Shown here one piece after another: positions 1 through 8,278 of a DNA stretch of 64,000 bases. Made by a program: the position numbers and the translations under genes. The stretch spans positions 3,906,001-3,970,000 of the forward strand of contig NZ_JARXYP010000002.1 of NCBI RefSeq assembly GCF_029893805.1, in the 5' to 3' direction. The DNA comes from Streptomyces sp. SAI-135 (GTDB lineage Bacteria; Actinomycetota; Actinomycetes; Streptomycetales; Streptomycetaceae). The notes below the pieces were generated by a model that searched no databases, was not told where the DNA came from, and saw only the letters and a list, made by a program, of their open reading frames with translations. Numbering within the stretch: the stretch's first letter is position 1; the number at the start of each line of letters is the position of its first letter.

Positions 1-134
1 CCGCTGCCCGCCTGGGACTTGGACAGCCTCACGCTCGGCCCGTCCGCCGCGGCCGCCGTCCCCGCCGTCGCCGTGAGCAGCAGCGCGCACACCGCCACCA
101 GAACCGCCCACCGCACCTTGCCGCTCGGGCTCAC
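1..134 (-). CDS. Secreted protein, N-terminal fragment (cut by window edge)
   Basis: Only the first 44 codons are inside the window; the gene continues to the left. It starts at a GTG (134) with GGGAG just upstream. The translation begins VSPSGKVRWAVLVAVC and runs through a hydrophobic stretch ending TAGTAAAADG, a typical signal peptide with an Ala-x-Ala type cleavage site. The mature part is too short to classify. Third-position GC is high, as expected for a real Streptomyces gene. Function unknown. Confidence 0.6.
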   Translation of the reverse strand, partial: MSPSGKVRWAVLVAVCALLLTATAGTAAAADGPSVRLSKSQAGS

Positions 135-336
135 GTCGTCGCTCCCGTCAACTCGGCTTCCGTACACGGGGATTCGGGCGCGGGCCCGGCCGTACGACGC
201 CTTGGACGCCGTACCGCAGGCCGCCCGACCGGTGGGATCGGCCGGCTCGACCCGACCGGCGGGGACAGGTCACGCGTGAGGGACGGCACGGGCGGCATGG
301 GCGGCTCCAGCTGTCGTACGGAAGCGGACCGGGCCG

Positions 337-1032
337 CTAACGGCGCGCTCGGGCCGTCTGGTTGCGCCGGGTGAGCCAGAGCGTGCCCGCCGCTCCCGCG
401 AGCAGCACCGTGCCGCCGAGGGTGCCGAGGGCGATCGCCGAGTCCTCGGGGCCGGTCTGCGGGAGGGCGGCGCCGGAGTCACTGCCGCTGTCGCTCCGGG
501 CGCCACCGCCCGAGGAGCCCGAGGCGGCGGTGACGTCGAGGGTCAGCGAGGCGCCGGGGCTGTTGGTCGGCGTGCACGTGGTCGTCGTACCGAGCGCCTT
601 GATGGTGAGGACGCCCGCGGTGAAGGTGACCTTGCCGGACTTCTTCGGGGTGTACGTCCCGGTCAGGTCGTTGATCTTGATGGGGGTGTTGGCGGGGACG
701 ACCGCCTGGTTGGCGGGGCCGGTCACGTTCATCGTCCCGGTGTCCGCACCGCCCAGCCTGATGGTGGCGCTCGGGTTCATCGCGCCCTTGCCGAGGTCGA
801 CCGGGCTGGAGGAGACGCCCTTCTGCCAGGACATGGTGATCCGGTAGCCGCTGCCGCTCTTGACGCCCTTGATGTCGATGGGCGAGACGGCGCTCTTGTC
901 ACCGATGGGCGTCTTGCACTGGTAGTTGACGTTCACGACCTCGGCGCGGGCAGCGGGGGCGGCCATGAGCACCGCCGAGCCGGCCAGAGCCGCGACGGAC
1001 GCGAGCGCGGCGGTTCGTTTCGGGTACGACAC
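337..1032 (-). CDS. LPXTG-type surface protein
   Basis: A 231-residue secreted protein. I start it at the GTG at 1032, which has AAGGGGAG upstream and gives a clean signal peptide (VSYPKRTAALASVAALAG... ending in APAARA). An upstream in-frame extension has no signal character. The mature domain (about residues 32-170) is a beta-rich Ig-like or DUF6801-like module with Cys near both ends (NYQCKTP, TTTCTP). A Ser/Gly linker follows. The C-terminus holds the sortase motif LPQTG, a hydrophobic helix and a basic tail (RRNQTARARR). Streptomyces sortases usually prefer LAXTG or LPXTG, so covalent anchoring to peptidoglycan is expected. The biological role is unknown. Confidence 0.8.
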   Translation of the reverse strand: MSYPKRTAALASVAALAGSAVLMAAPAARAEVVNVNYQCKTPIGDKSAVSPIDIKGVKSGSGYRITMSWQKGVSSSPVDLGKGAMNPSATIRLGGADTGTMNVTGPANQAVVPANTPIKINDLTGTYTPKKSGKVTFTAGVLTIKALGTTTTCTPTNSPGASLTLDVTAASGSSGGGARSDSGSDSGAALPQTGPEDSAIALGTLGGTVLLAGAAGTLWLTRRNQTARARR

Positions 1033-1216
1033 GGTTCCGCTCCCCTTACTCGTTCCTGACGGCACATCAGATCGGCCGTCAAGGTACGCCGGGGCACCGG
1101 AGGAAGGAAGAGAAAGTAAGTGTCGGAACTGTGGGGACACCCGGGATCACCCGGGGCCCGACCGCGGAAGGGCGCGGGGAGGGCGGCGGGCGGATACCGA
1201 GGGGTGCGTGCCGGGC

Positions 1217-1630
1217 GGGGGGGGGGGGGGGCGGGGCCGACGCCGATCAGGGGCTCGCACAGCTGCCGACAGTCACCGGGCGAACGTCGAGCAGGGGCTC
1301 GCAGAGATGCCGACGCTCGCCGGGCGGACGCCGAGCAGGGGGCTCGCACGGATGCCGACAGTCACCGGGCGGACGCCGAACAGGGCTCGCACAGATGCCG
1401 CCAGTCGCCGACCGGATGTCGAGCCGGGGCTCGGGGCCATCCCTGCGATTGCCGGGCGGACGCGACCAGCAGCTCGCACGGATGCCGACAGTCACCGGGC
1501 GGACGCCGAACAGGGGGCTCGCACAGCTGCCGCCGGTCACCGGGCGGACGCCGAGCAGGGGCTCGGGCCGATCCCGGCGATTGCCGGGCGGATGCCGAGC
1601 CGGGGCGCGGGTCGACGCCGAGCAGGCGCT
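1217..1630. repeat. G15 homopolymer and degenerate ~44-bp tandem repeat array
   Basis: A run of 15 G residues (1217-1231) is followed by about nine tandem copies of a degenerate unit of roughly 41-46 bp (from about 1235). The units contain CTCGCACAGATGCCGACAGT, CACCGGGCGGACGCC and GAGCA-GGGG-CTC. The GAGC/GCTC pair at each junction can form a small hairpin. Unit lengths vary and are mostly not multiples of three, so the long open frames here are not coding. The array fills the gap between the surface protein and the anti-sigma gene. Confidence 0.8.
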
Positions 1631-1647
1631 CGGGCGGGCGGCCGGCG

Positions 1648-2142
1648 CTAGGCGGGTGCGCCCAGTTCCGCCCACACGGTCTTGCCGGCCGTGCCGGGCG
1701 CCCTGACGACTCCCCAGTCCAGGCAGAGCCGCTGCACGATGAACATGCCGTGTCCGCCGGGCCGTCCCGCCCGGTGCGGGGTGCGCGGCGCCGGCTGCCC
1801 GGCCCCGCGGTCCGAGACCTCGACCCGGATCACCTTGTTGTCGCAGGAGATCCCCAGCTGGTCCGGGCCCTCCGCATGGAGGCACGCGTTCGTCACCAGC
1901 TCGGAGACGACCAGCAGCACGTCCTCCGTGACGGCACGCCGGTCCGCGGACGCCGCCGGCAGCCACCCCCACGCGTGCAACGCCTGACGGGTGAAGTCAC
2001 GCGCGAGCGGGACGACCCCGCTCTCCCCCTCGAAGCTCAGCCGACGGACCCGCCGTCCCGTCGACACCTCGGCTTCGCCGCCAGGCTCCACGCTGGGCTC
2101 CGGGTCACGGTCGCCCGGCGAGTAGGGCCGGGTGGTGCTCAT
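1648..2142 (-). CDS. Anti-sigma factor, RsbW-type ATP-binding kinase
   Basis: A 164-residue protein with a HATPase_c_2 fold. The N-box lies in SELVTNACLHA and the G1-like box in VEVSDRGAGQP; the glycine-rich lid (PGGHGMFIVQRL) follows. Such proteins bind a SigB/SigF-type sigma factor and are displaced by an unphosphorylated STAS protein, which they also phosphorylate. The STAS gene is upstream on the same strand (gap 224 bp) and the sigma gene is divergent, so the three form one partner-switching module. ATG at 2142 is preceded by GAGGTGA. The N-terminal 30 residues are Glu/Ser/Pro-rich and not conserved-looking. It matches what I remember of the PrsI partner of S. coelicolor SigI, but I did not verify this. 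Confidence 0.85.
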   Translation of the reverse strand: MSTTRPYSPGDRDPEPSVEPGGEAEVSTGRRVRRLSFEGESGVVPLARDFTRQALHAWGWLPAASADRRAVTEDVLLVVSELVTNACLHAEGPDQLGISCDNKVIRVEVSDRGAGQPAPRTPHRAGRPGGHGMFIVQRLCLDWGVVRAPGTAGKTVWAELGAPA

Positions 2143-2366
2143 CAGCGCTTCACCTCACCGATTCACCGGTTCACGATTCAAAACGTCACTGCATGGTCGC
2201 TCACCGAACAGTCAGTACGGATGTCTCCTGCCCGAGCGGACCGGTAGAACACCCCTCCATTCGGGACGTATGTCCGCAACGAGAGGTGCGACACCCGGTG
2301 GACACCGGCCCACGGGGACGAACGGGACACGAAGGAGGCCACTGGGACCGTCACCCGCCCGCCGCC

Positions 2367-2756
2367 TCAGTCGCCGGACTCGCCGGACTCACCGGCCAAT
2401 GCCTCTTCCAGCGTGGCGTGCACACTGAAGACCGCATCGGCCCCCGTGATCTCGAAGACCCGCGCCACGACGGGCAGCATCCCCGCGAGATGTACGCCAC
2501 CCCCCGCCGCCTCGGCCTTCAGCCGTGCCCCCAGCAGCACATTCAGTCCGGTGGAGTCACAGAACTCCAGCCGTGTGCAGTCGACGACAAGCCGGCTCTT
2601 CCCCTTGGCGAGGCACTCCTCGAGTGGCTCACGCAACAAATCGGCCGTGTGGTGATCCAACTCACCTGCTGGAGTCACAACGGCACTGGAGCCCTCTTGC
2701 CGCACCTCAACCAGAAGCCGGCCAGACTGTGCGCTGCCGACCGTCCCGCGGTCCAT
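2367..2756 (-). CDS. Anti-anti-sigma factor (STAS domain)
   Basis: A 129-residue STAS-domain protein. The core strand-helix region reads AVVTPAGELDHHTADLL, then LVVDCTRLEFCDSTGLNVLL. Ser68 in the CDSTG loop is the expected phosphorylation site. When dephosphorylated it should sequester the RsbW-type kinase and free the sigma factor. It lies between the anti-sigma gene and the divergent sigma gene. The start is ATG 2756 with a purine-rich GGGAGAGAGAGA upstream. A good SigB-type promoter (GTTT-N14-GGGTGT) lies about 70 bp upstream, suggesting the module's own sigma factor transcribes it. Probably the ArsI equivalent of S. coelicolor. Confidence 0.88.
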   Translation of the reverse strand: MDRGTVGSAQSGRLLVEVRQEGSSAVVTPAGELDHHTADLLREPLEECLAKGKSRLVVDCTRLEFCDSTGLNVLLGARLKAEAAGGGVHLAGMLPVVARVFEITGADAVFSVHATLEEALAGESGESGD

Positions 2757-2827
2757 GCCGTCTCTCTCTCCCGACGTCGTGGCTGCTGATGACGCCCTCG
2801 AACACTACGCCTTCTCCACACCCTCCG

Positions 2828-2851
2828 ACACCCGAACAATCACCCACAAAC
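2828..2851 (-). promoter_or_regulatory. Candidate SigB/SigF-type promoter for the STAS gene
   Basis: On the minus strand GTTT (2851-2848) is followed after 14 bases by GGGTGT (2833-2828). This closely fits the Streptomyces SigB-group consensus GTTT-N14/15-GGGTAT. It points at the anti-anti-sigma gene starting at 2756. A weaker GGGTAG (2896-2901) faces the sigma gene on the plus strand, without a good -35. Confidence 0.5.
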
Positions 2852-3006
2852 GGACATAACCGCACAGAACACACTTGCGGTCGTGTCGGGAAACCGGGTA
2901 GGGCTAGTAGAGACACGAACTCGACACGGCCGGCTTTGGAGGCGCCGCACACCGCAGTGCACGAACTGGCTTCGGCAGCCATATGCCGAGAACGATGGAG
3001 GACATC

Positions 3007-3909
3007 ATGTCACCCCGGCTCGACGCCTCGCATACCCATCAGGCGACGTCGACATCCCCCCCGGAACATCTGGATCCCATCGAGCAGGACAGCGAAGGCG
3101 ATGTGCTCGCCGGGCTTCCGGACATCCCGCCCTTCGAAGAGGTGGGGGCGGTCGACGCACGAGCGCTCTCCAAGACCCTCTTCGCGCGGCTGGAGTCGCT
3201 GGAGGAGGGCACGCACGAGTACTCGTACGTCCGCAACACGCTCGTCGAACTGAATCTCGCTCTGGTCAAGTTCGCCGCCTCCCGTTTCCGCTCCCGCAGT
3301 GAGCCGATGGAGGACATCATCCAGGTCGGCACCATCGGCCTGATCAAGGCGATCGACCGCTTCGAACTCAGCAGGGGTGTGGAGTTCCCCACCTTCGCGA
3401 TGCCAACCATCGTGGGTGAGATCAAGCGCTTCTTCCGCGACACGTCCTGGTCGGTGCGGGTGCCGCGCCGCCTCCAGGAGCTCCGGCTCGACCTGGCCAA
3501 GGCCGGCGACGAACTGGCTCAGAAGCTCGACCGCGCCCCCACCGTGGGCGAGCTCGCCGAACGTCTCGGGCTGTCGAAGGAGGAGGTCGTCGAAGGCATG
3601 GCGGCGTCCAACGCCTACACCGCCTCCTCGCTGGACGCCCAGCCGGAGGAGGACGACTCCGAGGGCGCCCTGGCCGACCGGATCGGTTACGAGGACCACG
3701 GGCTCGAGGGCATCGAGTACGTGGAGTCCCTGAAGCCGCTGATCGCCGCGCTCCCCTCCCGGGACCGCCAGATCCTCTCGCTGCGCTTCGTCGCGGGCAT
3801 GACCCAGTCGGAGATCGGTGAAGAGCTCGGGATCTCGCAGATGCACGTCTCGCGGCTGCTGTCGCGGACTCTCGTACGGCTGCGCAAGGGCCTGACCGTC
3901 GAGGAGTGA
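3007..3909 (+). CDS. sigI: SigB/SigF-family RNA polymerase sigma factor
   Basis: A 300-residue sigma factor of the SigB/F/G group. Region 2 shows the NLALVKFAASRF and EDIIQVGTIGLIKAIDRF motifs and EFPTFAMPTIVGEIKRFFRD. Region 3 has the RVPRRLQELRLDL signature. Region 4 ends with a helix-turn-helix (TQSEIGEELGISQMHVSRLL). About 60 N-terminal residues are acidic and variable. ATG 3007 is chosen because GGAGG lies five bases before it; an in-frame ATG at 2983 has no ribosome site. Divergent anti-sigma and anti-anti-sigma genes supply post-translational control. The symbol rests on remembered synteny with SCO3068 (sigI beside a ricin-domain gene and hut); the sigma group itself is certain. Confidence 0.85.
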   Translation: MSPRLDASHTHQATSTSPPEHLDPIEQDSEGDVLAGLPDIPPFEEVGAVDARALSKTLFARLESLEEGTHEYSYVRNTLVELNLALVKFAASRFRSRSEPMEDIIQVGTIGLIKAIDRFELSRGVEFPTFAMPTIVGEIKRFFRDTSWSVRVPRRLQELRLDLAKAGDELAQKLDRAPTVGELAERLGLSKEEVVEGMAASNAYTASSLDAQPEEDDSEGALADRIGYEDHGLEGIEYVESLKPLIAALPSRDRQILSLRFVAGMTQSEIGEELGISQMHVSRLLSRTLVRLRKGLTVEE

Positions 3910-4098
3910 CGCGTCGGCACCACTGACCTGCGCGTGTGCCCGGTGTCCGCAGGGACACCGGGCACCGTGCGTCCGCGGCCCCTCCCGACCGGTCCCCTGA
4001 TCATCCTGTGGTTACCCGGCGAAACCCTTTCCCCAGGGGTTCGCTTCCCTCACTATGGTCCCCCACAGACTGGCCGGTACGTCAGGAGGAGGGTGCGC

Positions 4099-5625
4099 AT
4101 GACTCGCCCCGACGGGGCGTCCGACGCCCGGCTCACGGAGCTGCTGCGCGCCGACACGGCCACGGCGTACGCGGCCCTGATGGAACTCCGCGCCCGCCAC
4201 CGGCCCTCCGTGCTGGCCTACGCCCGCCTCTGCACGGCCGGCGAGTCCGCGGCCCGGCAACTGGCCGCGCAGACCTTCACCCTCGCCGCCCGGGAGACGG
4301 CCCGCGGGGTCGACCCCGGCGTCCCGTGGCGCCTGAGCCTCCTGCTGCTGACGGCCCGGTCGGCGGCGGCGTGGGCCGGGGACGACCGGGCGGCGGGCCT
4401 GGACCCGAGCGTCCTGCTGCTCCTGAACACGGCGGGCCCCGACGGCCCGGTGCCGCCCATGCTCGCCGCCTTCACGTCCCTGCCCGCCCGCACCCAGGGC
4501 CTCGTCTGGTACGGCCTGGTGGAGGGCGAACCGGAGTCCCGCACCGCCGGCCATCTGGGCCTCACCCGCGAGGACGTCGTCTACGGCACGGAGGGCGCCC
4601 TGCACTCTCTGGCCCGGGCGTGCCTGACACTGCGCCTCGCCTCCTCGGACGACCCGCACTGCGTGGACTTCCGCCGTCTCATCGAGGAGTCCGTACGACC
4701 GGACAGCCCCCGCACCAGCACCGACCTGCACGCCCACATGGCCCACTGCCCGCACTGCGCGGCCGCCCACGAGGAACAGTGCGCCCTGCGCGACACCCCG
4801 CGCGCGGCGCTCGCGGAGGGGCTGCTGCCGTGGGGCGGGACGGCCTACGCGGGCCGGAGCGGGGCCGAGCAGGAGGACCGCCCCCGGGCAGCGTCCCGGG
4901 CGGGGTCCCGTACGCCGCCCGGCACGTGGCCGCGACCGCGCCGGCTGGTCCTGGCCTCGGCGGCACTGGGGGTGGCTCTGGCGCCGCTGCTGCTGTTCCT
5001 GGTCTCGCAGGAGGGTGAGCCGCCGACGGGCGCGTCGGCCTCCTCCTCCGCCCCGGTCTCGGCCGGCGGCGCGCTGCCGACCCTGCCGCCGGTGACGGTG
5101 ACCGCGACCGTCTCCCCCTCGCCCTCACCCTCGCCCTCCGCGTCGGTCACGAGCAGGCAGCCCTCGCCGTCCCCGACGAAGAGTTCGGCGCCGCCCCGGA
5201 AGACGGCTCCGCCCTTCCGCCCGCCGGGCGGCTCCTACGCCCAGGTGGTCAACGTCTCCACGGCCCGCTGCCTGGACGTCTCCAGCGACTTCGCCGAGGG
5301 CACGGACGTCGTCACGGCCCCCTGCACCTCGGCCGCCTCCCAGCGCTGGCGGGTCGACACCGGCCGCGGTGTCCTCCAGTCCGCCGCCGACCCCGACTTC
5401 TGCCTCGACAGCCGCGGCGACGTCGACAAGGGCCTCGGCATCTGGTCCTGCGACTCGGTCGAGGGCCGCAACGGCGACAACCTGCGCTTCACGGTCGACC
5501 CCGACGGAGTGATCCGCCCGGCGATCGCCATCGCGACGGGGGTGACTCCCGCAGGCGGGGACGCCGTCTCGCTGGAGCCGCTGACCGGGGGCGGTGAGCA
5601 GCGGTGGCGGGCCGGGGCCTCCTGA
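4099..5625 (+). CDS. Membrane protein with sigma-region-2-like N-terminus and ricin-type lectin domain
   Basis: A 508-residue protein. Residues 1-200 resemble an ECF-sigma-like helical region (ARLTELLRADTATAYAALM, then YARLCTAGESAARQLAAQTF). This is followed by an anti-sigma-like zinc-finger stretch (HMAHCPHCAAAH), one transmembrane helix (LVLASAALGVALAPLLLFLV), a Ser/Pro/Thr-rich linker, and a C-terminal ricin B lectin repeat region with two QRW motifs. Topology should place the lectin outside. The ATG at 4099 is preceded by GGAGGAGGG. The stop is only 3 bp from the convergent hutI stop, so the two ends abut with no separate terminator. Known Streptomyces relatives are called RICIN-domain proteins. 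Carbohydrate sensing coupled to regulation is possible but unproven. Confidence 0.75.
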   Translation: MTRPDGASDARLTELLRADTATAYAALMELRARHRPSVLAYARLCTAGESAARQLAAQTFTLAARETARGVDPGVPWRLSLLLLTARSAAAWAGDDRAAGLDPSVLLLLNTAGPDGPVPPMLAAFTSLPARTQGLVWYGLVEGEPESRTAGHLGLTREDVVYGTEGALHSLARACLTLRLASSDDPHCVDFRRLIEESVRPDSPRTSTDLHAHMAHCPHCAAAHEEQCALRDTPRAALAEGLLPWGGTAYAGRSGAEQEDRPRAASRAGSRTPPGTWPRPRRLVLASAALGVALAPLLLFLVSQEGEPPTGASASSSAPVSAGGALPTLPPVTVTATVSPSPSPSPSASVTSRQPSPSPTKSSAPPRKTAPPFRPPGGSYAQVVNVSTARCLDVSSDFAEGTDVVTAPCTSAASQRWRVDTGRGVLQSAADPDFCLDSRGDVDKGLGIWSCDSVEGRNGDNLRFTVDPDGVIRPAIAIATGVTPAGGDAVSLEPLTGGGEQRWRAGAS

Positions 5626-5628
5626 GGC

Positions 5629-6843
5629 TCAGACGACCCGGACGCCGCGTCGCCACACGCCGCTGACCAGCGGTACCCCGGGCCGGTAGGCCAGGTGCAC
5701 ATGGCTGGGGGCGTCCAGCAGGATCAGGTCGGCGCGGGACCCGGGCGTCAGCCGGCCGATGTCGTCGCGGCGGAGGGCGGCCGCGCCCCCCGCGGTGGCC
5801 GCCCAGACCGCCTCGTCCGGGGTCATCCGCATGTCGCGGACCGCGAGGGCGATGCAGAAGGGGACCGAGGAGGTGTAGGAGGAGCCCGGGTTGCAGTCCG
5901 TGGACAGGGCGACGGTGACACCTGCGTCCAGGAGACGGCGGGCGTCGGGCCACTCGGCGCGGGTGGAGAACTCCGCGCCGGGCAGGAGAGTGGCGACCGT
6001 GCGGCTGTTCGCCAGCGCGTCCACGTCGTCGTCGGTGAGATGGGTGCAGTGGTCGGCGCTGGCCGCGTCCAGCTCGACGGCCAGCCGCACTCCGGGGCCG
6101 TGGGTGAGCTGGTTGGCGTGGACGCGGGGGTGCAGGCCCTTCGCCTGGCCCGCGGTCAGGATCGCGCGGGCCTGGTCGCCGTCGAAGGCGCCCTTCTCGC
6201 AGAAGACGTCGATCCAACGGGCGTACGGGGCACAGGCGTCGAGCATCTCGCCGGTGACGAGCGAGACGTAGGCGGCCGGGTCGTCGGCGTAGTCGGGCGA
6301 GACGATGTGGGCGCCCAGGTAGGTGACCTCGTCGGTGTGGGCGGCGGCGATGCGCAGCGCCCTCGCCTCGTCCTCGACGGTCAGGCCGTAGCCGGACTTG
6401 GTCTCGAAGGTCGTGGTGCCCTGGCGCAGGGCCTCGGCGAGGTGGCGGGTGAGGTTGCGTTCGAGGTCCTCGTCGCTCGCCGCCCGCGTCGCGGCGACGG
6501 TCGTGCGGATGCCGCCCGCGCTGTAGGGGCGGCCGGACATGCGGGCGTTGAACTCCTGGGTGCGGTCGCCCGCGAAGACGAGGTGGCTGTGGGAGTCGAC
6601 GAAGCCGGGCAGGACCGCCCGGCCGCCCGCGTCGACCCGATTGTCAGTGGCGGGTGCTTTGCTTTGATCACCGGTCCACACGACGCGGTCGCCCTCGATG
6701 GCGACGGCCGCGTCCTGGATCAGTCCGAGGGGGGTGTTGTCACCCAGGGAGGGGTCGTTGGTGACCAGGGCGGCGATGTTGGTGATGAGCGTGCTTGCGG
6801 TGCTCGCGGAGTGGGCGGGGCTGACGGTCGTCGCGTTGCTCAT
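5629..6843 (-). CDS. hutI: Imidazolonepropionase
   Basis: A 404-residue amidohydrolase that opens 4-imidazolone-5-propionate to N-formimino-L-glutamate, the third step of histidine breakdown. The zinc-binding HSH motif lies in GFVDSHSHLVFAGDR. Further metal and substrate motifs are HANQLTHGPG, SADHCTH and LSTDCNPGSSYTS, all typical for HutI. The N-terminal 20 residues (Ser/Thr-rich) are longer than in most relatives. The ATG at 6843 follows the end of hutF by 71 bp on the same strand. It is the last gene of the hutU - M20 - hutF - hutI unit, and the pathway order supports the call. Confidence 0.95.
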   Translation of the reverse strand: MSNATTVSPAHSASTASTLITNIAALVTNDPSLGDNTPLGLIQDAAVAIEGDRVVWTGDQSKAPATDNRVDAGGRAVLPGFVDSHSHLVFAGDRTQEFNARMSGRPYSAGGIRTTVAATRAASDEDLERNLTRHLAEALRQGTTTFETKSGYGLTVEDEARALRIAAAHTDEVTYLGAHIVSPDYADDPAAYVSLVTGEMLDACAPYARWIDVFCEKGAFDGDQARAILTAGQAKGLHPRVHANQLTHGPGVRLAVELDAASADHCTHLTDDDVDALANSRTVATLLPGAEFSTRAEWPDARRLLDAGVTVALSTDCNPGSSYTSSVPFCIALAVRDMRMTPDEAVWAATAGGAAALRRDDIGRLTPGSRADLILLDAPSHVHLAYRPGVPLVSGVWRRGVRVV

Positions 6844-6914
6844 GGCGTCCTCGGTGGCCTGGTCGGCGGTGGGGGCGGGGTCGGGGGCGGGCCGTGGCAG
6901 CGGGCTGCCCGGGG

Positions 6915-8278
6915 TCATCCGTGCAGTGCGGCGACGGCGTCCGCGAGGGCTTTCGGCACCTGTGGCACCAGCGCGTGGACCCCGTCGCGCACCACGTGCC
7001 GACCTCCCACGACCGTGTGCGACACGTCTGCTGCCGACGCGGCGAATACGGCCGTCTCGGCCCCGAGCCGCGCAGGCGGCCCTGCCGTCCTGACCGAGTC
7101 GAGCCTGATGGTGGTGAAGTCGGCGAGCGCACCGGGCTCCAGGGTGCCCGCGCCGTCCCAGCCGAGGGCCGCGTGGCCGTCGGCCGAGGCCGCCCGCAGG
7201 AGGGCCGCCGCCGTCCAGTGACCGCGGGTGCGGGTGCGCAGGCGCTCGTCGAGCTCCATCGCGCGGGCCTCTTCGAGCAGGTCGATGACGGCATGGCTGT
7301 CGGAGCCGAGGGAGAGCGGTGAGCCCGCCCTCTGGAGGGCCACCGCGGGTCCGATGCCGTCGGCGAGGTCCCGCTCGGTCGTCGGGCACATGCAGGTGCC
7401 GGTGCCGCTGCCGCCGATCAGGGCGATGTCCTCGTCGGTGAGGTGGGTGTTGTGGACGCCGGTGGTGCGCGGCCCGAGGACCCCCCGTGCTCGGCGAGCA
7501 GCCGGGTCGGCGTGCAGCCGTGGGCCTCGCGGCAGGCGTCGTTCTCGGCGGTCTGCTCGGACAGGTGGACGTGGAGCGGGGCCCGCCGCTCCTCGGCCCA
7601 GCGCGCCACGGTCGCCAACTGGTCGGCGGGCACGGCCCGTACGGAGTGGATCGCCGCACCGATCCTCGCGTGATCCCGGTCCTTGAGAACTGCACAGCGT
7701 TCGGCCCAGGCGTCCGCGCTGCCGTCGGAGAAGCGGAGCTGGTGGGCGGTGGGCGGCTGTCCGAAGCCGGAGGAGAGATAGGCGGTGTCGAGGAGGGTGA
7801 TGCGGACACCGGCGTCGGCGGCCGCCTCGATCAGGGCCTCGCCCATGGCGTTGGGGTCGGCGTAGCGGGTGCCGCCGGGGGCGTGGTGCAGGTAGTGGAA
7901 CTCCCCGACCGCCGTGATGCCCGCCAGCGCCATCTCCGCGTACACGGCACGGGCGAGGTCGCGGTAGGTGTCCGGGGTGAGCCGGCCGGCGGTGGCGTAC
8001 ATGACCTCGCGCCAGGTCCAGAAGGTCCCGGAGCCGACCTGGACGGTGGAGCGCAGGGCCCGGTGGAAGGCGTGCGAGTGGGCGTTGGCCAGGCCCGGGA
8101 GGGTCAGTCCGCGCAGGATCTCGGCGCCGGGGGGCGGGGTGGCGGTGCCGGTGCGGACGGCGGTGACGCGGCCGTCCGCCCCCGCGGCGGAGCCGCTGGT
8201 CGACACCGTCAGTGCCACGCCCGGCTCGACATGGGTGCCGAGCCAGGCGTGCTCCAGCCAGTAGGTCTTGACTGTCAC
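6915..8278 (-). pseudogene. hutF: Formimidoylglutamate deiminase, frameshifted
   Basis: The N-terminal part (from GTG 8278, VTVKTYWLEHAWLG) has the amidohydrolase motifs LANAHSHAFHRAL and HVHLSEQTAEND. At 7481-7486 a run of six C (G6 on the coding strand) shifts the frame just after LLAEHG. The expected continuation (VLGPRTTGVHNTHLTDEDI, then CMCPTTERDLADG and LGSDSHAVIDLLEEARAMEL) is in another frame and runs to the stop at 6915. Adding one G or removing two restores one reading frame of about 454 residues, the normal HutF length. HutF converts N-formiminoglutamate to N-formylglutamate and ammonia. Because all motifs survive on both sides, a sequencing error in the homopolymer is as likely as a true mutation. 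The GTGA start overlaps the stop of the upstream gene by 4 bp. Confidence 0.85.

Noticed and set aside
1235..1630. Possible CRISPR array
   Set aside because: The repeats are directly abutting and degenerate, with no unique spacers and no cas genes.
1120..2247. Long plus-strand open frames with repeated Asp-Ala-Asp/Arg-Arg-Ala motifs
   Set aside because: They are translations of the ~44-bp array and the antisense of the anti-sigma gene. Unit lengths are not multiples of three and there is no ribosome site.
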